DNA of 64,000 nt from Bacillota bacterium (lineage in GTDB: Bacteria; Bacillota; Negativicutes; Sporomusales; Sporomusaceae), in the NCBI GenBank assembly GCA_023388195.1, contig JAEWGR010000077.1, positions 15,401 to 79,400 of the forward strand. Direction: 5' to 3'. The notes beneath the pieces were generated by a model, which was not told the origin of the DNA, searched no databases, and was given only the letters and a program-made list of their open reading frames with translations. Positions 53,954-61,721 of this stretch are shown piece by piece. A program made the position numbers and the translations under genes. The first letter of the stretch is position 1. Each line of letters begins with the position of its first letter.

Positions 53954-55756
53954 TCAAAAATTTTTAGGAAAGGCCAATGCCTGAACAAAGTAATTCTGAA
54001 ATTCCGGGTGAAGAGAAAGTTCTACAATCTTAATTTTTTGTCTGATTTGTTGTATCTCAACACTGGCGTGGCGATTAAAAAGAACGGCTTTAGCCCCTTC
54101 CTTAGCCGTATTGCCGACAAAGCGAATCTTATTTTGGCAAGAAAGAGGCAATAAGCCGATTCCACTTAGTGATACTGGCTGTAAATGAAAGCCAAAAGCA
54201 CCGGCCACTAAAATCTCATCAATATCTTCAAAACAAATATTGATTTCTTTTAATAACAGGTTCATCGCAGTATAGATAGCGCTCTTAGCCAGTTGAACCT
54301 GCCGCACATCTTTTTGAGTAAGAAAAAGCTGTTGAGCACCGGAAATTATAAAAACCGGCCGCCCTTCAATACTAGTCATGCGGTTTGCAAGTTCCGCAGG
54401 CAGCTGCGCAGAACTGGCAAACCGCCCGTTGTCGGTAATGACACCACACCTGGCAAGCTCTGATATCAGATCAATCAGGCCGCTGCCACAAACTCCTTTG
54501 GGCAAACCATTTCCGATTACTTTTAACCTCACAGTACCATCATCGGCAATTGACACACCCTCAATCGCCCCTTGTTCGGCCCGGCAGCCACAGGAAATAT
54601 TCATGCCTTCCAACGCGGGCCCCGCCGCTGAAGATGTTCCAACCAATGAACCATTGTTACAGACTACAATCTCGCCATTAGTACCAATGTCGATAAACAA
54701 CGTAGTTTTAGCAGCATGCTGCAGGCCTACGGCTACTAATCCGGCCACAATATCAGCGCCAACGAAGGCGGCAGCAGAAGGCAGGATGGTCACAACCCCG
54801 CGCGGGGACATTTCGAGCCCCAGTGCAGCCGGACTTACTTCTACTTGTTGCGTAAAAACAGGCTGGTATGGAGCATAGGCTAAAGACCTGGGATCCACCC
54901 CCAATAGTAAATGCTGCATAGTGGTATTGCCCGCTACAACTACCTCATAGATATCTTCCCGCTTAAGTTGATGCTCAGAAGTCACTTGTGCAAATAGCTG
55001 ATTAATCCCGTCGATAATCTTTCGCTGAAGAATCCCGGTTCCGCCAGGTTGCTTGGCCGCAAAGGATATTCTTGTCAGCACATCACCGCCAAATTCAGTT
55101 TGCGGGTTAAGGCAGGAAAATGCGCCAATACTGTTGCCACTTGTCAGGTCAAAAACCTCAGCTACCACGCTGGTTGTACCAATATCTAAGGCGACGCCAT
55201 AACAGTGCTGCCCCAATTGGTACTGCCAATCTAATAGCTTACCGTTTTTGACAATCACTGTTTTCGCCAAATTTCCCTGTTTCTGCTGAGCAGCTAGTTC
55301 CTGTAACAAGCCTGGGTAGTTTTCCGGGAACAGCGGTTCAAACCCTGCTGCTAAATCACGCAGTTCTTGCTCAGGCTGTATCTGCTGATGAACAAGCCTC
55401 TGCACAGGCGGGTCAAAGGGCCACTCAGTACTTTGACCTGCCGTTAAGGTTATGAAACCATTACTCTGCGCAGCTACAGATAATAACTCTACCTGCGCCG
55501 GCCCAGCCACCCTGGCCTGACAGGCTAACCGTACGCCCTTATCAAGACGGTTTCCCAATTGGTTTCGTTCTAATTCTCCTGGGGTAGTAAACCTGCCTGC
55601 TATCTTAACCTGGCACTTCCCACAAGTGCCGCGTCCGTTACAGGGAGCCTCCACAAGCAAACCGGCCGCTCGTGCCGCCGCCAGCAGGCTTGTCCCCTCA
55701 TCTACGACTATACCCTTATCTTCCGGCATAAACGTAATTTCATATTGAGAAACCAT
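53954..55756 (-). CDS. RACo-like corrinoid activation ATPase (second copy)
   Basis: A 600-aa protein with a [2Fe-2S] domain (Cys39, 45, 48, 79: PCNGRGTCGKC and ACQ) and an ASKHA ATPase (VALDIGTTSVVAEVFDL; LFIDIGTNGEIVV; CGSGLIDLISELARCG). It is slightly longer than the copy at 19333-21060 between the two domains. It should reactivate the corrinoid protein encoded at 56815-57462. Seven bases separate it from the UroD-type gene. Confidence 0.93.
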   Translation of the reverse strand: MVSQYEITFMPEDKGIVVDEGTSLLAAARAAGLLVEAPCNGRGTCGKCQVKIAGRFTTPGELERNQLGNRLDKGVRLACQARVAGPAQVELLSVAAQSNGFITLTAGQSTEWPFDPPVQRLVHQQIQPEQELRDLAAGFEPLFPENYPGLLQELAAQQKQGNLAKTVIVKNGKLLDWQYQLGQHCYGVALDIGTTSVVAEVFDLTSGNSIGAFSCLNPQTEFGGDVLTRISFAAKQPGGTGILQRKIIDGINQLFAQVTSEHQLKREDIYEVVVAGNTTMQHLLLGVDPRSLAYAPYQPVFTQQVEVSPAALGLEMSPRGVVTILPSAAAFVGADIVAGLVAVGLQHAAKTTLFIDIGTNGEIVVCNNGSLVGTSSAAGPALEGMNISCGCRAEQGAIEGVSIADDGTVRLKVIGNGLPKGVCGSGLIDLISELARCGVITDNGRFASSAQLPAELANRMTSIEGRPVFIISGAQQLFLTQKDVRQVQLAKSAIYTAMNLLLKEINICFEDIDEILVAGAFGFHLQPVSLSGIGLLPLSCQNKIRFVGNTAKEGAKAVLFNRHASVEIQQIRQKIKIVELSLHPEFQNYFVQALAFPKNF

Positions 55757-55763
55757 GCTTACT

Positions 55764-56777
55764 CTACCTCCACCCTTTTACCGTATTAGTGAAGGCTGTC
55801 AGATTGGCTTGGGGGGTTGCTAAACTGATGCCACAGGCCGGCGCAATAATTTCGATACCCTGGGCAATTAAATTGCCGGCATTTTGCACAATCCGTTCAG
55901 TTGCACCGGTATGCAGCATCTGAGTATTTATATTGCCCATCACCGGTATATCTCCCAAAACCATTTTGGCTTTCGGCAGGTTCACAATAGAATCAAAACT
56001 GAGAGCCGCCCCGTTAAGTTCTTGTAAGGAGCTGAGCAATACGGTGGCATCACCACAAATATGGACAATGGCCCCCGCTCCGCTCTGTCTGATCTCCTTT
56101 ACCAGGCGTAACAGCATCGGGATTACAAACCGGCGAAAATTAACATTGCCAAGAATTTCACCCGTAGCTGTGGGGTCAGCGATGGCGATAATGTCAGCCC
56201 CCGCCGCTACCTGCGCCCGGGCAAAAGCTGCTAAATAATCAGTCAGATAGTTCAATACAGCCAATACTTGTTCAGGTGTTTTGCGCATCAGCCGAAAAAA
56301 ATTCAGCGGGTCAATAATTGAGGTCGCCAAACTAATCGGACCTGTTAGATTGCCAATTACCGGTATACTGGCATTACGGGCAGCCAGCTCTTTAATGGCC
56401 GCTAATACAACAGGAGACCGACCGTCTGCAGCAGGGTCCGGCAATGGCGCCGCCAGGATCGTCACCAAATCTTTTGCGCCATATTCGGTAATACATGGCT
56501 CAACCTCCGCATTCCCCACATCAACGGTGCTGCCGAAAGCCTCGGCCTCCACGGTCATGCAAAAGGGTACACCCAGATTTTCAAAACCGGTATGCAGGCA
56601 AATAGCTTCCGCTACTTTTGCCATTACAGCCGGATTACTATGAAACTCATTGGCAAAGCCGGTTAATACTGCCGTAGTAGCCGCGCTCATCATGCCACCA
56701 GGACAAATTACCGGCGGCCGATCCACCTGTTTCTTCGCCAACACGGCAGTCAGGCGCTCTTTTTCTGTAAAACTCAT
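55764..56777 (-). CDS. UroD-family corrinoid methyltransferase
   Basis: A 337-aa protein with PPVICPGGMMSAATTAVL, IVHICGDATV (zinc His/Cys) and APACGISLATP. Paralogue of 18302-19330. GAGGTGGAAAA precedes ATG. Middle gene of the corrinoid-UroD-RACo operon; role is methyl transfer to or from the adjacent corrinoid protein. Confidence 0.9.
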   Translation of the reverse strand: MSFTEKERLTAVLAKKQVDRPPVICPGGMMSAATTAVLTGFANEFHSNPAVMAKVAEAICLHTGFENLGVPFCMTVEAEAFGSTVDVGNAEVEPCITEYGAKDLVTILAAPLPDPAADGRSPVVLAAIKELAARNASIPVIGNLTGPISLATSIIDPLNFFRLMRKTPEQVLAVLNYLTDYLAAFARAQVAAGADIIAIADPTATGEILGNVNFRRFVIPMLLRLVKEIRQSGAGAIVHICGDATVLLSSLQELNGAALSFDSIVNLPKAKMVLGDIPVMGNINTQMLHTGATERIVQNAGNLIAQGIEIIAPACGISLATPQANLTAFTNTVKGWR

Positions 56778-56814
56778 TTTTCCACCTCGGTCTTAGTAAA
56801 CCCTACTGCGGCTA

Positions 56815-57462
56815 TCAGAGACGGCTTGTCAGGGCTTTGAGTTTCCGCACCGCAACATTGGCATCTTTCGCATACAGGTCTGCTTTTATCTCATCGGCAA
56901 AAACCTGTGAAATAGGCCCGCCACCAATGATAACCGTAATTTTGTCCCGAATGCCACGTTGCTCTAATTCCTCAATAACGGTGCGCATACCCTCCATGGT
57001 TGTAGTCATTAGGGTCGCCATGGCAACTATGGTAGCCCCAACCTCTTCGGCTTTGTCAATAAAACTGCGGAGCGGTACATTGCGACCTAGATCATATACC
57101 TCAAAACCAGCTGTCTCCAGCATAATTTTGACAAGATTTTTGCCTATGTCATGCGTATCACCCTGAACAACGCCAATGATTACTTTCTCAGCGCCAGAAT
57201 TATAGTCCTGGGGTAAATACGGTTGTAGAACCTCCAGACCGGCAATCATTGCATCCGAGCAAAGCAGCACTTCCGGTATAAAGTATTCCTGCTCCTCATA
57301 CTTGTCACCAACAATATTCATGCCTTTAACCAAACCTTCGGCAATAGCCTCGAAAGCCGGTACCCCCGAGTCAATCGCCGCTTGGGCTGCTATTTTCGCA
57401 CCGTCCTCATCCATCTCAACAACAGTAGTTGCTAAAGTGTCTAACACTTCTTGTCTATTCAC
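56815..57462 (-). CDS. Corrinoid (methyl-carrier) protein (paralogue)
   Basis: A 215-aa protein with a helical cap (YFIPEVLLCSDAMIAGLEVL) and a B12 domain with Asp102-x-His104-x-x-Gly107 (GDTHDIGKN). Very similar to 10840-11487 throughout. GTG at 57462 is favoured (GAGGAGAGG before it). First gene of an operon with UroD-type and RACo genes, divergent from 57636-58706. Confidence 0.92.
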   Translation of the reverse strand: MNRQEVLDTLATTVVEMDEDGAKIAAQAAIDSGVPAFEAIAEGLVKGMNIVGDKYEEQEYFIPEVLLCSDAMIAGLEVLQPYLPQDYNSGAEKVIIGVVQGDTHDIGKNLVKIMLETAGFEVYDLGRNVPLRSFIDKAEEVGATIVAMATLMTTTMEGMRTVIEELEQRGIRDKITVIIGGGPISQVFADEIKADLYAKDANVAVRKLKALTSRL

Positions 57463-57529
57463 ACCCAAACCTCTCCTCAATGTATTATCATGATGCTTTA
57501 TAGATTTTTTCTATATTTTTTTCGTAAAA

Positions 57530-57548
57530 TCCTTCCTATTAGGAAGGA
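57530..57548. promoter_or_regulatory. Palindromic operator candidate
   Basis: TCCTTCCTATTAGGAAGGA, perfect 9-bp arms around one base, in the 170-base gap between divergent methyl-transfer genes. Probable binding site for a dimeric regulator acting on both sides. Confidence 0.5.
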
Positions 57549-57635
57549 ATACTATAATGCAAAGATAATTATTATTATAAATATATGGTATGTATACAGG
57601 ACAATATTGTAGTAAGGGATTGGGGGAATGATGCC

Positions 57636-58706
57636 ATGAAAACCAATTGGCAAGACGAGATGACGCCCAAGGAGCGGCTTACAGCTTTTGCTGCAGGCAA
57701 ACCTATAGATCGAATACCCTGCATGCCGTTAGTTACCGATCATGCCTATGGCCTGGCCGGCGGGCCGATGTCACAGTATTACCATTCAGCCACCTTAATG
57801 GCCCAGGCTCAGATCCATGCGTTTGAAACCTATGAAACTGACTCGGTCGGTTCCGGCCCCGGCCTGTTCGGCCTGGCTGAAGCGATTGGCACCAAATTAA
57901 CGTTTCCTGATGACGGCATTCCCTTTGTTTGCTCACCGGCCATTTCGAGCTACCAGGATCTCGCCAAACTTGAGTTGATCGACCCCTGCCGGTCAGGACG
58001 CTTGCCGCTCATACTTGAAGCCCTGAAGCTTGTTCAGGACGCGGTGCAGGAACGCGCAGCGGTAGGGTGCTCCCTTGGCGGTCCCATTACCACCGCCGCC
58101 GCTGTCCGCGGCACAGACAATTTCCTGCGGGATATGTACCGCAACCCGGACATGGTACACCGGTTATTGCAATACGTTACCGATAACGCCCTGCTGTTTA
58201 TTGATGTACTGTGCGCAATGGGCATCAAACCAAGCATCGCCGAACCCACCGCCTCCGGAACCTTGATCAGCAATAAGCATTTCCGGGAGTTTGCCAAACC
58301 TTACCTTAAGCAATATTCTGACCGTATCAGCCAGCGCTGTGGCAGTGGTCCCTTTGTCCATATCTGCGGTGATACAATGAGCATTCTGGATGATATGGTG
58401 GATGCCGGGGCAACAGTGCTGAGCCTGGACAATCAGATTGATTTGGCAGAAGCAAAAGCTAAAGTCGGCCACCGAGCCTGTCTGGCAGGCAATGTAAAGC
58501 CTTTTACCCTATGGCGCGGCAGTCCGCAAGAGGTTGCCGCCGAAGTCAAAGAATGTTTGCGTAAAGCCGGCGATAGTCCGAAAAAATTCATTTTATCCAG
58601 TGGCTGCGGACTGCCGGTAGGCACCCCTGCCACTAATGTTCTGGCAATGATGGATGCCGCCCGGCATTATGGCAAATGGCCAATTAATCCCGACAATCTG
58701 GCCTAA
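57636..58706 (+). CDS. UroD-family corrinoid methyltransferase
   Basis: A 356-aa protein with MTPKERLTAFAAGKPIDRIPC near the start, FVHICGDTMS and SSGCGLPVGTP. Paralogue of 17217-18299 and of the remnant at 2895-3058. ATG 57636 follows GGGGGAATGATGCC; the longer frame is not needed. Divergent from the corrinoid-UroD-RACo operon, with which it probably works. Confidence 0.9.
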   Translation: MKTNWQDEMTPKERLTAFAAGKPIDRIPCMPLVTDHAYGLAGGPMSQYYHSATLMAQAQIHAFETYETDSVGSGPGLFGLAEAIGTKLTFPDDGIPFVCSPAISSYQDLAKLELIDPCRSGRLPLILEALKLVQDAVQERAAVGCSLGGPITTAAAVRGTDNFLRDMYRNPDMVHRLLQYVTDNALLFIDVLCAMGIKPSIAEPTASGTLISNKHFREFAKPYLKQYSDRISQRCGSGPFVHICGDTMSILDDMVDAGATVLSLDNQIDLAEAKAKVGHRACLAGNVKPFTLWRGSPQEVAAEVKECLRKAGDSPKKFILSSGCGLPVGTPATNVLAMMDAARHYGKWPINPDNLA

Positions 58707-58710
58707 CATA

Positions 58711-58751
58711 AAAAGGCTAAGGCCACCCAGACGGGTGAACTTAGCCTTTTT
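58711..58751. terminator. Bidirectional terminator
   Basis: AAAAGGCTAAG ... CTTAGCCTTTT stem, A and T runs on both sides, just after the UroD-type gene. Confidence 0.85.
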
Positions 58752-58769
58752 AGTTGCCGCCAATAGATG

Positions 58770-58898
58770 TCATTTAGCCTGTTTATCATCCCAGTCATAA
58801 TATTTTATAACACAAGCCAGGACAATGGAAGCTATTAACCGCTCAACAATGACCACGGCGACGAGCAGCCCAAACGCAAACCATGCATTACTTAACAT
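58770..58898 (-). CDS. Small membrane protein (42 aa)
   Basis: An open frame with AGGAGGTAGGGT directly before ATG. The product has a short N-terminus (MLSNAWFAFG), one hydrophobic helix (LLVAVVIVERLIASIVLACV) and a polar tail (KYYDWDDKQAK). I do not recognise it. The strong ribosome site and the clear membrane segment argue that it is real. It ends 19 bases from the bidirectional terminator at 58711-58751, which would end its transcript. Confidence 0.6.
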   Translation of the reverse strand: MLSNAWFAFGLLVAVVIVERLIASIVLACVIKYYDWDDKQAK

Positions 58899-59233
58899 AC
58901 CCTACCTCCTAACATCGTGTGAGATTAATTTTACCCATTCCACATTACCTTATTAGACTTTCTGGCGATTACCGTCATTGGACTACTCGTTTGGTTCAGA
59001 CGGCATCAATTCCCGCTGTGTTTTTTAAGTTGGCTGACATCTCAGCAGCAGACAACAAGTACACAACGCATGGCAATAATTAAGAAAAGACTTGGCTTGT
59101 GCCAAGTCCCGCAGAGAGGCCGGCAGAGGCCCCCTGTTCCCTTTAGGGTATAGTCGTTCTTATGTTAAAAGACGGGTCGCTCCACTATGGAACAACCCGC
59201 CTTTTTGAATTACGAATTACTGATTTAGGTCGG
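58899..59233. other. Non-coding stretch with two hairpins
   Basis: No gene is seen. 59089-59108 repeats exactly the GACTTGGC-TTGT-GCCAAGTC terminator stem found at 26622-26641. 59167-59206 (AAAAGACGGGT ... ACCCGCCTTTT) is a terminator for the minus-strand gene at 59234. Confidence 0.55.
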
Positions 59234-59473
59234 TCAGGCCTGGCCTGTATCGCCCTCTTCCATTATTACAATGACTTTTATCCGCCATTGCCCATCGGCA
59301 CATTCTAGATATTCTGCCTTGGCAAAATGCTGGATAACCTGAAACAGCGCTTCTCGCGCAGCCGATAATTGCAAGCCCCGTTCCGGAGATATGCAAGGAT
59401 CAGCAATTTCTTTAACAATACCATTATAGTCGTTAATCGTATTCAGCAATGCCGCTTTTAATCTTCGTTCCAT
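59234..59473 (-). CDS. Hypothetical protein (79 aa)
   Basis: A soluble small protein, MERRLKAALLNTINDYNGIV at the start, ending acidic. No motif is recognised and no ribosome site is outstanding, but a terminator follows directly downstream. It may be a real small gene of unknown role. Confidence 0.45.
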   Translation of the reverse strand: MERRLKAALLNTINDYNGIVKEIADPCISPERGLQLSAAREALFQVIQHFAKAEYLECADGQWRIKVIVIMEEGDTGQA

Positions 59474-59907
59474 TGTCCGTTATCCCTCCATTTCCGGCTT
59501 TTATCTGTTGGGTACTCAATCTCTATACAGGAAGCTTCGCCAAGGTCATATATATTCCTTTATATTTTTTCATCTGCCTTACACCACATTGTTTCCCTTA
59601 ATCCGCTTTTGTATATCCTATGTAAAACAAACCGCTCCAGGACTGCTCAAAAAAAGAATACCGCTTACATAGTAAACGGTATTGAAAAGAGGAAACTTTG
59701 TAAAAAAGGTTAACTTAATATTACCGCAAAAATGCGGTTCCTAGTTTAAGGCTTGTTAATTTTAGATTAAGATTTTCAAGTTCGGGAGTTGCACAGTTTT
59801 TTTGTTACTATCGTGTTACTACTATCATATTTAGCCAGTTATCTTTTCTTACTCACTATAAATTTTTCGTGAATATCATAAAATCCGGAAATTTTAAAAA
59901 ACAAAAA
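59474..59907. other. Gene-free AT-rich stretch
   Basis: No open frame of note. Two small hairpins are seen: AATACCG/CGGTATT at about 59659-59685 and ACCGCA/TGCGGT at 59723-59738. Likely the upstream region of the 79-aa gene plus tRNA downstream sequence. Confidence 0.4.
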
Positions 59908-59943
59908 AGCCGCCTGCTAAAGAACAAAATCTACCAGGCGGCT
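59908..59943 (-). terminator. Terminator of the tRNA-fMet transcript
   Basis: AGCCGCCTG ... CAGGCGGCT stem followed by TTTTTTG on the minus strand, nine bases past the tRNA 3' end. Confidence 0.85.
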
Positions 59944-59951
59944 ACCTTTCG

Positions 59952-60027
59952 TGGTTGCGGGGACAGGACTTGAACCTGTGACCTTCGGGTTATGAGCCCG
60001 ACGAGCTGCCAACTGCTCCACCCCGCG
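59952..60027 (-). tRNA. Initiator tRNA-Met (CAT)
   Basis: The minus strand starts CGCGGGG and ends CCCCGCAACCA, giving the C1 x A72 mismatch that marks an initiator tRNA. The anticodon arm is GGGCTCATAACCC with anticodon CAT and three G-C pairs, another initiator trait. CCA is encoded. Confidence 0.94.
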
Positions 60028-60065
60028 ATATAGTAAATATTATTACACTGTTTATTATACTTGGT

Positions 60066-60272
60066 TTACTTAATTCCGACTTTAGTTCGCTGGTAAGTTA
60101 TTTTCCCTGAAGCGATTTCCTCTAAGGCAACACTAACTGGCTTTTGCGGCTTACCATCTACTAAAATTTCGCCACGGCTTAAAATCTCACGAGCGCGTTT
60201 AGCTGCTACAACACAAAGAGTATATTTATCATCAACTTTGTCTAATAAAACCTCTAATGGTGGATTAATCAT
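60066..60272 (-). CDS. rpoZ: RNA polymerase omega subunit
   Basis: A 68-aa protein with NPPLEVLLDKVDDKYTLCVV followed by AAKRARE and LSRGEIL, the standard omega signature. ATG 60272 follows AGAGGTAAAG. Omega assists RNA polymerase assembly. It is not beside gmk here as in many Firmicutes, but directly upstream of tRNA-fMet. Confidence 0.9.
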   Translation of the reverse strand: MINPPLEVLLDKVDDKYTLCVVAAKRAREILSRGEILVDGKPQKPVSVALEEIASGKITYQRTKVGIK

Positions 60273-60539
60273 CTCTTTACCTCTTTTCATTGTTACCCTC
60301 TATAACCAGTTCACCTCTCACATTATTGTTAAGTTTTTATATCAACATCAAGTGATATAGTTATTATAACACACATCGCGGATAAATATCTCATTGTTAT
60401 AAAAATTAAAAAATTTATCTCTGTATTTGGTGAGAGATGGGCTAAAATAATCCGAAGCGCGGTCCACTGCTGGACGGTGCTATCTGAACATGCATGTAAA
60501 TCATTGAACCGACAAACTATAACCCTGGGAGGTGATATT

Positions 60540-60665
60540 ATGGCAAAGAATAATACTAACGACTCTGCCGCACAACAACGAGCCAAAGAGCAGAATAAAA
60601 AGCTCAAAAATAAGGATATCCATGGTGATAAACACCTTACCGGCCCCAACCACCCCTCAACCTGA
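60540..60665 (+). CDS. Small hydrophilic protein (41 aa)
   Basis: MAKNNTNDSAAQQRAKEQNK then a Lys/Asn/His-rich tail. GGGAGGTGATATT before ATG is a strong ribosome site. Composition resembles small spore proteins of endospore-formers, but I recognise no specific family. Confidence 0.55.
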   Translation: MAKNNTNDSAAQQRAKEQNKKLKNKDIHGDKHLTGPNHPST

Positions 60666-60747
60666 GCGGCTCAAATGAAGCGAAATATAGCTGGCCCTGC
60701 TATTTGCTCCGTTCCCGGCGGTCGGCAGGGACGCCTGGCTGGGTCGG

Positions 60748-60947
60748 TACAACAACCGGAGAACCAACATAAAAGACCCGCGAATATCACCCACCACTTA
60801 AGAGGCGATATCCACGGGTCTTCTCTCTCCCGTTGTTGTACGGTTGTTGTAGAAATAAAAAAAGCTTTCTGGAACTAAGTCCGGAAAGCCACGATTTCTT
60901 CTGGTGACCCACGAAGGAATTGAACCTTCAACCTACTGATTAAGAGT
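60748..60947. repeat. 200-bp direct repeat, left copy (attachment-like)
   Basis: Nearly identical to 63802-64000 (one indel in an A run, two substitutions seen). It contains two terminator hairpins and ends in the 3' half of a tRNA-Lys. Left border of a tRNA-integrated island. Confidence 0.85.
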
Positions 60948-60948
60948 C
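60902..60948 (-). pseudogene. 3' fragment of tRNA-Lys
   Basis: On the minus strand GACTCTTAATCAGTAGG up to GGGTCACCA is the anticodon loop to CCA end of a tRNA-Lys (CTT). Upstream of the anticodon loop the tRNA sequence is lost. The T loop reads TTCAATT instead of the TTCGATT in the right copy. This is the expected duplicate left by site-specific integration. Confidence 0.8.
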
Positions 60949-61040
60949 AAATTTAAGCGCCATTTTTCGTTTTCAAAACACTATGAATGCTTGATAATAC
61001 TGGATTTTAATTACAGACCGTCACAGAACTTTTTCGCCGC

Positions 61041-61061
61041 GTTGTTGTACGGTTGTTGTAG
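61041..61061. repeat. 21-base repeat, third copy
   Basis: GTTGTTGTACGG followed by TTGTTGTAG. The same 21 bases occur at 60832-60852 and 63886-63906, within the long repeats. Shorter inverted copies (TACAACAACCG) start at 60748 and 63802. May be integrase binding sites. Confidence 0.6.
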
Positions 61062-61217
61062 TAATGATTCTATCTTTTCTCATTACTAATAAACTATAAT
61101 GCCATCTTACAACTTACTTTCTTTGTGTTGTACCTAGCAACTGAATGAACTATCAGTTTGACCAGGCTAGCAGACAACTATTACGCAGGGTAATAATAAA
61201 AAGCTCTTCACTCATTT

Positions 61218-61316
61218 TTAATGCATCTTTGGAAATTTACCCTCCAACCACTTTTTCATTTCACCAGCCCCGCTAATCCCTGCCTCAAGCATAATTCTTG
61301 CAATATCTATTGCAAG
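61218..61316 (-). pseudogene. Possible gene-end remnant
   Basis: Open frame with MLEAGISGAGEMKKWLEGKF and three more residues before a stop. No ribosome site is clear. Could be the tail of a lost gene of the island; no family recognised. Confidence 0.25.
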
Positions 61317-61355
61317 TCAAGCAGGACAGACAGACCAGGATTTTTTATTGACTGA

Positions 61356-61384
61356 TTGCATATTTTACAATCTATGGGTATAAT
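61356..61384 (+). promoter_or_regulatory. Promoter of the antitoxin RNA
   Basis: TTGCAT (61356-61361), 17-base spacer, TATAAT (61379-61384). Confidence 0.65.
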
Positions 61385-61390
61385 ATAAGA

Positions 61391-61511
61391 AAAGGACTGA
61401 CGTGCTCTAACACGCCAGCCCCACAGGCTGTCTAACCGGAACGGTTAGCCTTAGTCGGGATTATCTAGAAATAACCGCGAACCTTGGCGAGAGGGCGGTT
61501 ATTTCTTTTTT
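61391..61511 (+). ncRNA. Putative antisense RNA antitoxin (about 120 nt)
   Basis: It starts after a good promoter and ends at an 11-bp terminator stem (GAAATAACCGC/GCGGTTATTTC, 61468-61505) with a T run. Its 3' end overlaps the 3' end of the toxin gene on the other strand. This convergent layout is as in the txpA/RatA type I systems. The internal CTAACCG-GAAC-GGTTAG hairpin is typical of a structured small RNA. Confidence 0.6.
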
Positions 61512-61573
61512 ATGATTAATACGATTAACGTAGCAAATGCGACTGCAAAAGACAACGTTTCATATGTAGTCAT
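61499..61573 (-). CDS. Holin-like type I toxin (24 aa)
   Basis: MTTYETLSFAVAFATL, then more hydrophobic residues and KKK at the end. This matches the Hol_Tox family of tiny membrane toxins in Firmicutes. AAAGGGGGTGG precedes ATG but is locked in a hairpin (61580-61604, CCAC-CCCTTT/AAAGGG-GTGG). Toxin mRNA starts from TGC-TATAAT at 61635-61640. Together with the antisense RNA this is a type I toxin-antitoxin pair. Such pairs often stabilise mobile elements. Confidence 0.83.
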   Translation of the reverse strand: MTTYETLSFAVAFATLIVLIIKKK

Positions 61574-61579
61574 AAAGCA

Positions 61580-61604
61580 CCACCCCCTTTCTTAAAGGGT
61601 GTGG
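61580..61604 (-). promoter_or_regulatory. Hairpin masking the toxin ribosome site
   Basis: CCACACCCTTT pairs with AAAGGGGGTGG across a 3-base loop, covering the Shine-Dalgarno sequence. Confidence 0.6.
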
Positions 61605-61634
61605 CCAACCGTCCCTCGACAACCTGTTACGCTT

Positions 61635-61640
61635 ATTATA
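61635..61640 (-). promoter_or_regulatory. -10 box of the toxin promoter
   Basis: TATAAT with extended TGC in front; TTTTCA 16 bases upstream may be the -35. Confidence 0.6.
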
Positions 61641-61691
61641 GCATAATCTTCCAGGCTGAAAATAGAAAATTCTATGAATTGCTTTCACACG

Positions 61692-61721
61692 GCCGCCTTT
61701 AAAATGAAGGCGGCTTTTTTT
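61692..61721 (+). terminator. Plus-strand terminator before the GC-rich stretch
   Basis: GCCGCCTT, 7-base loop, AAGGCGGC, then seven T. No plus-strand gene directly upstream explains it. Confidence 0.7.

Noticed and set aside
60329..60649. 106-codon minus-strand frame left of the island
   Set aside because: It lies antisense to the 41-aa gene with the strong ribosome site and has no ribosome site itself.
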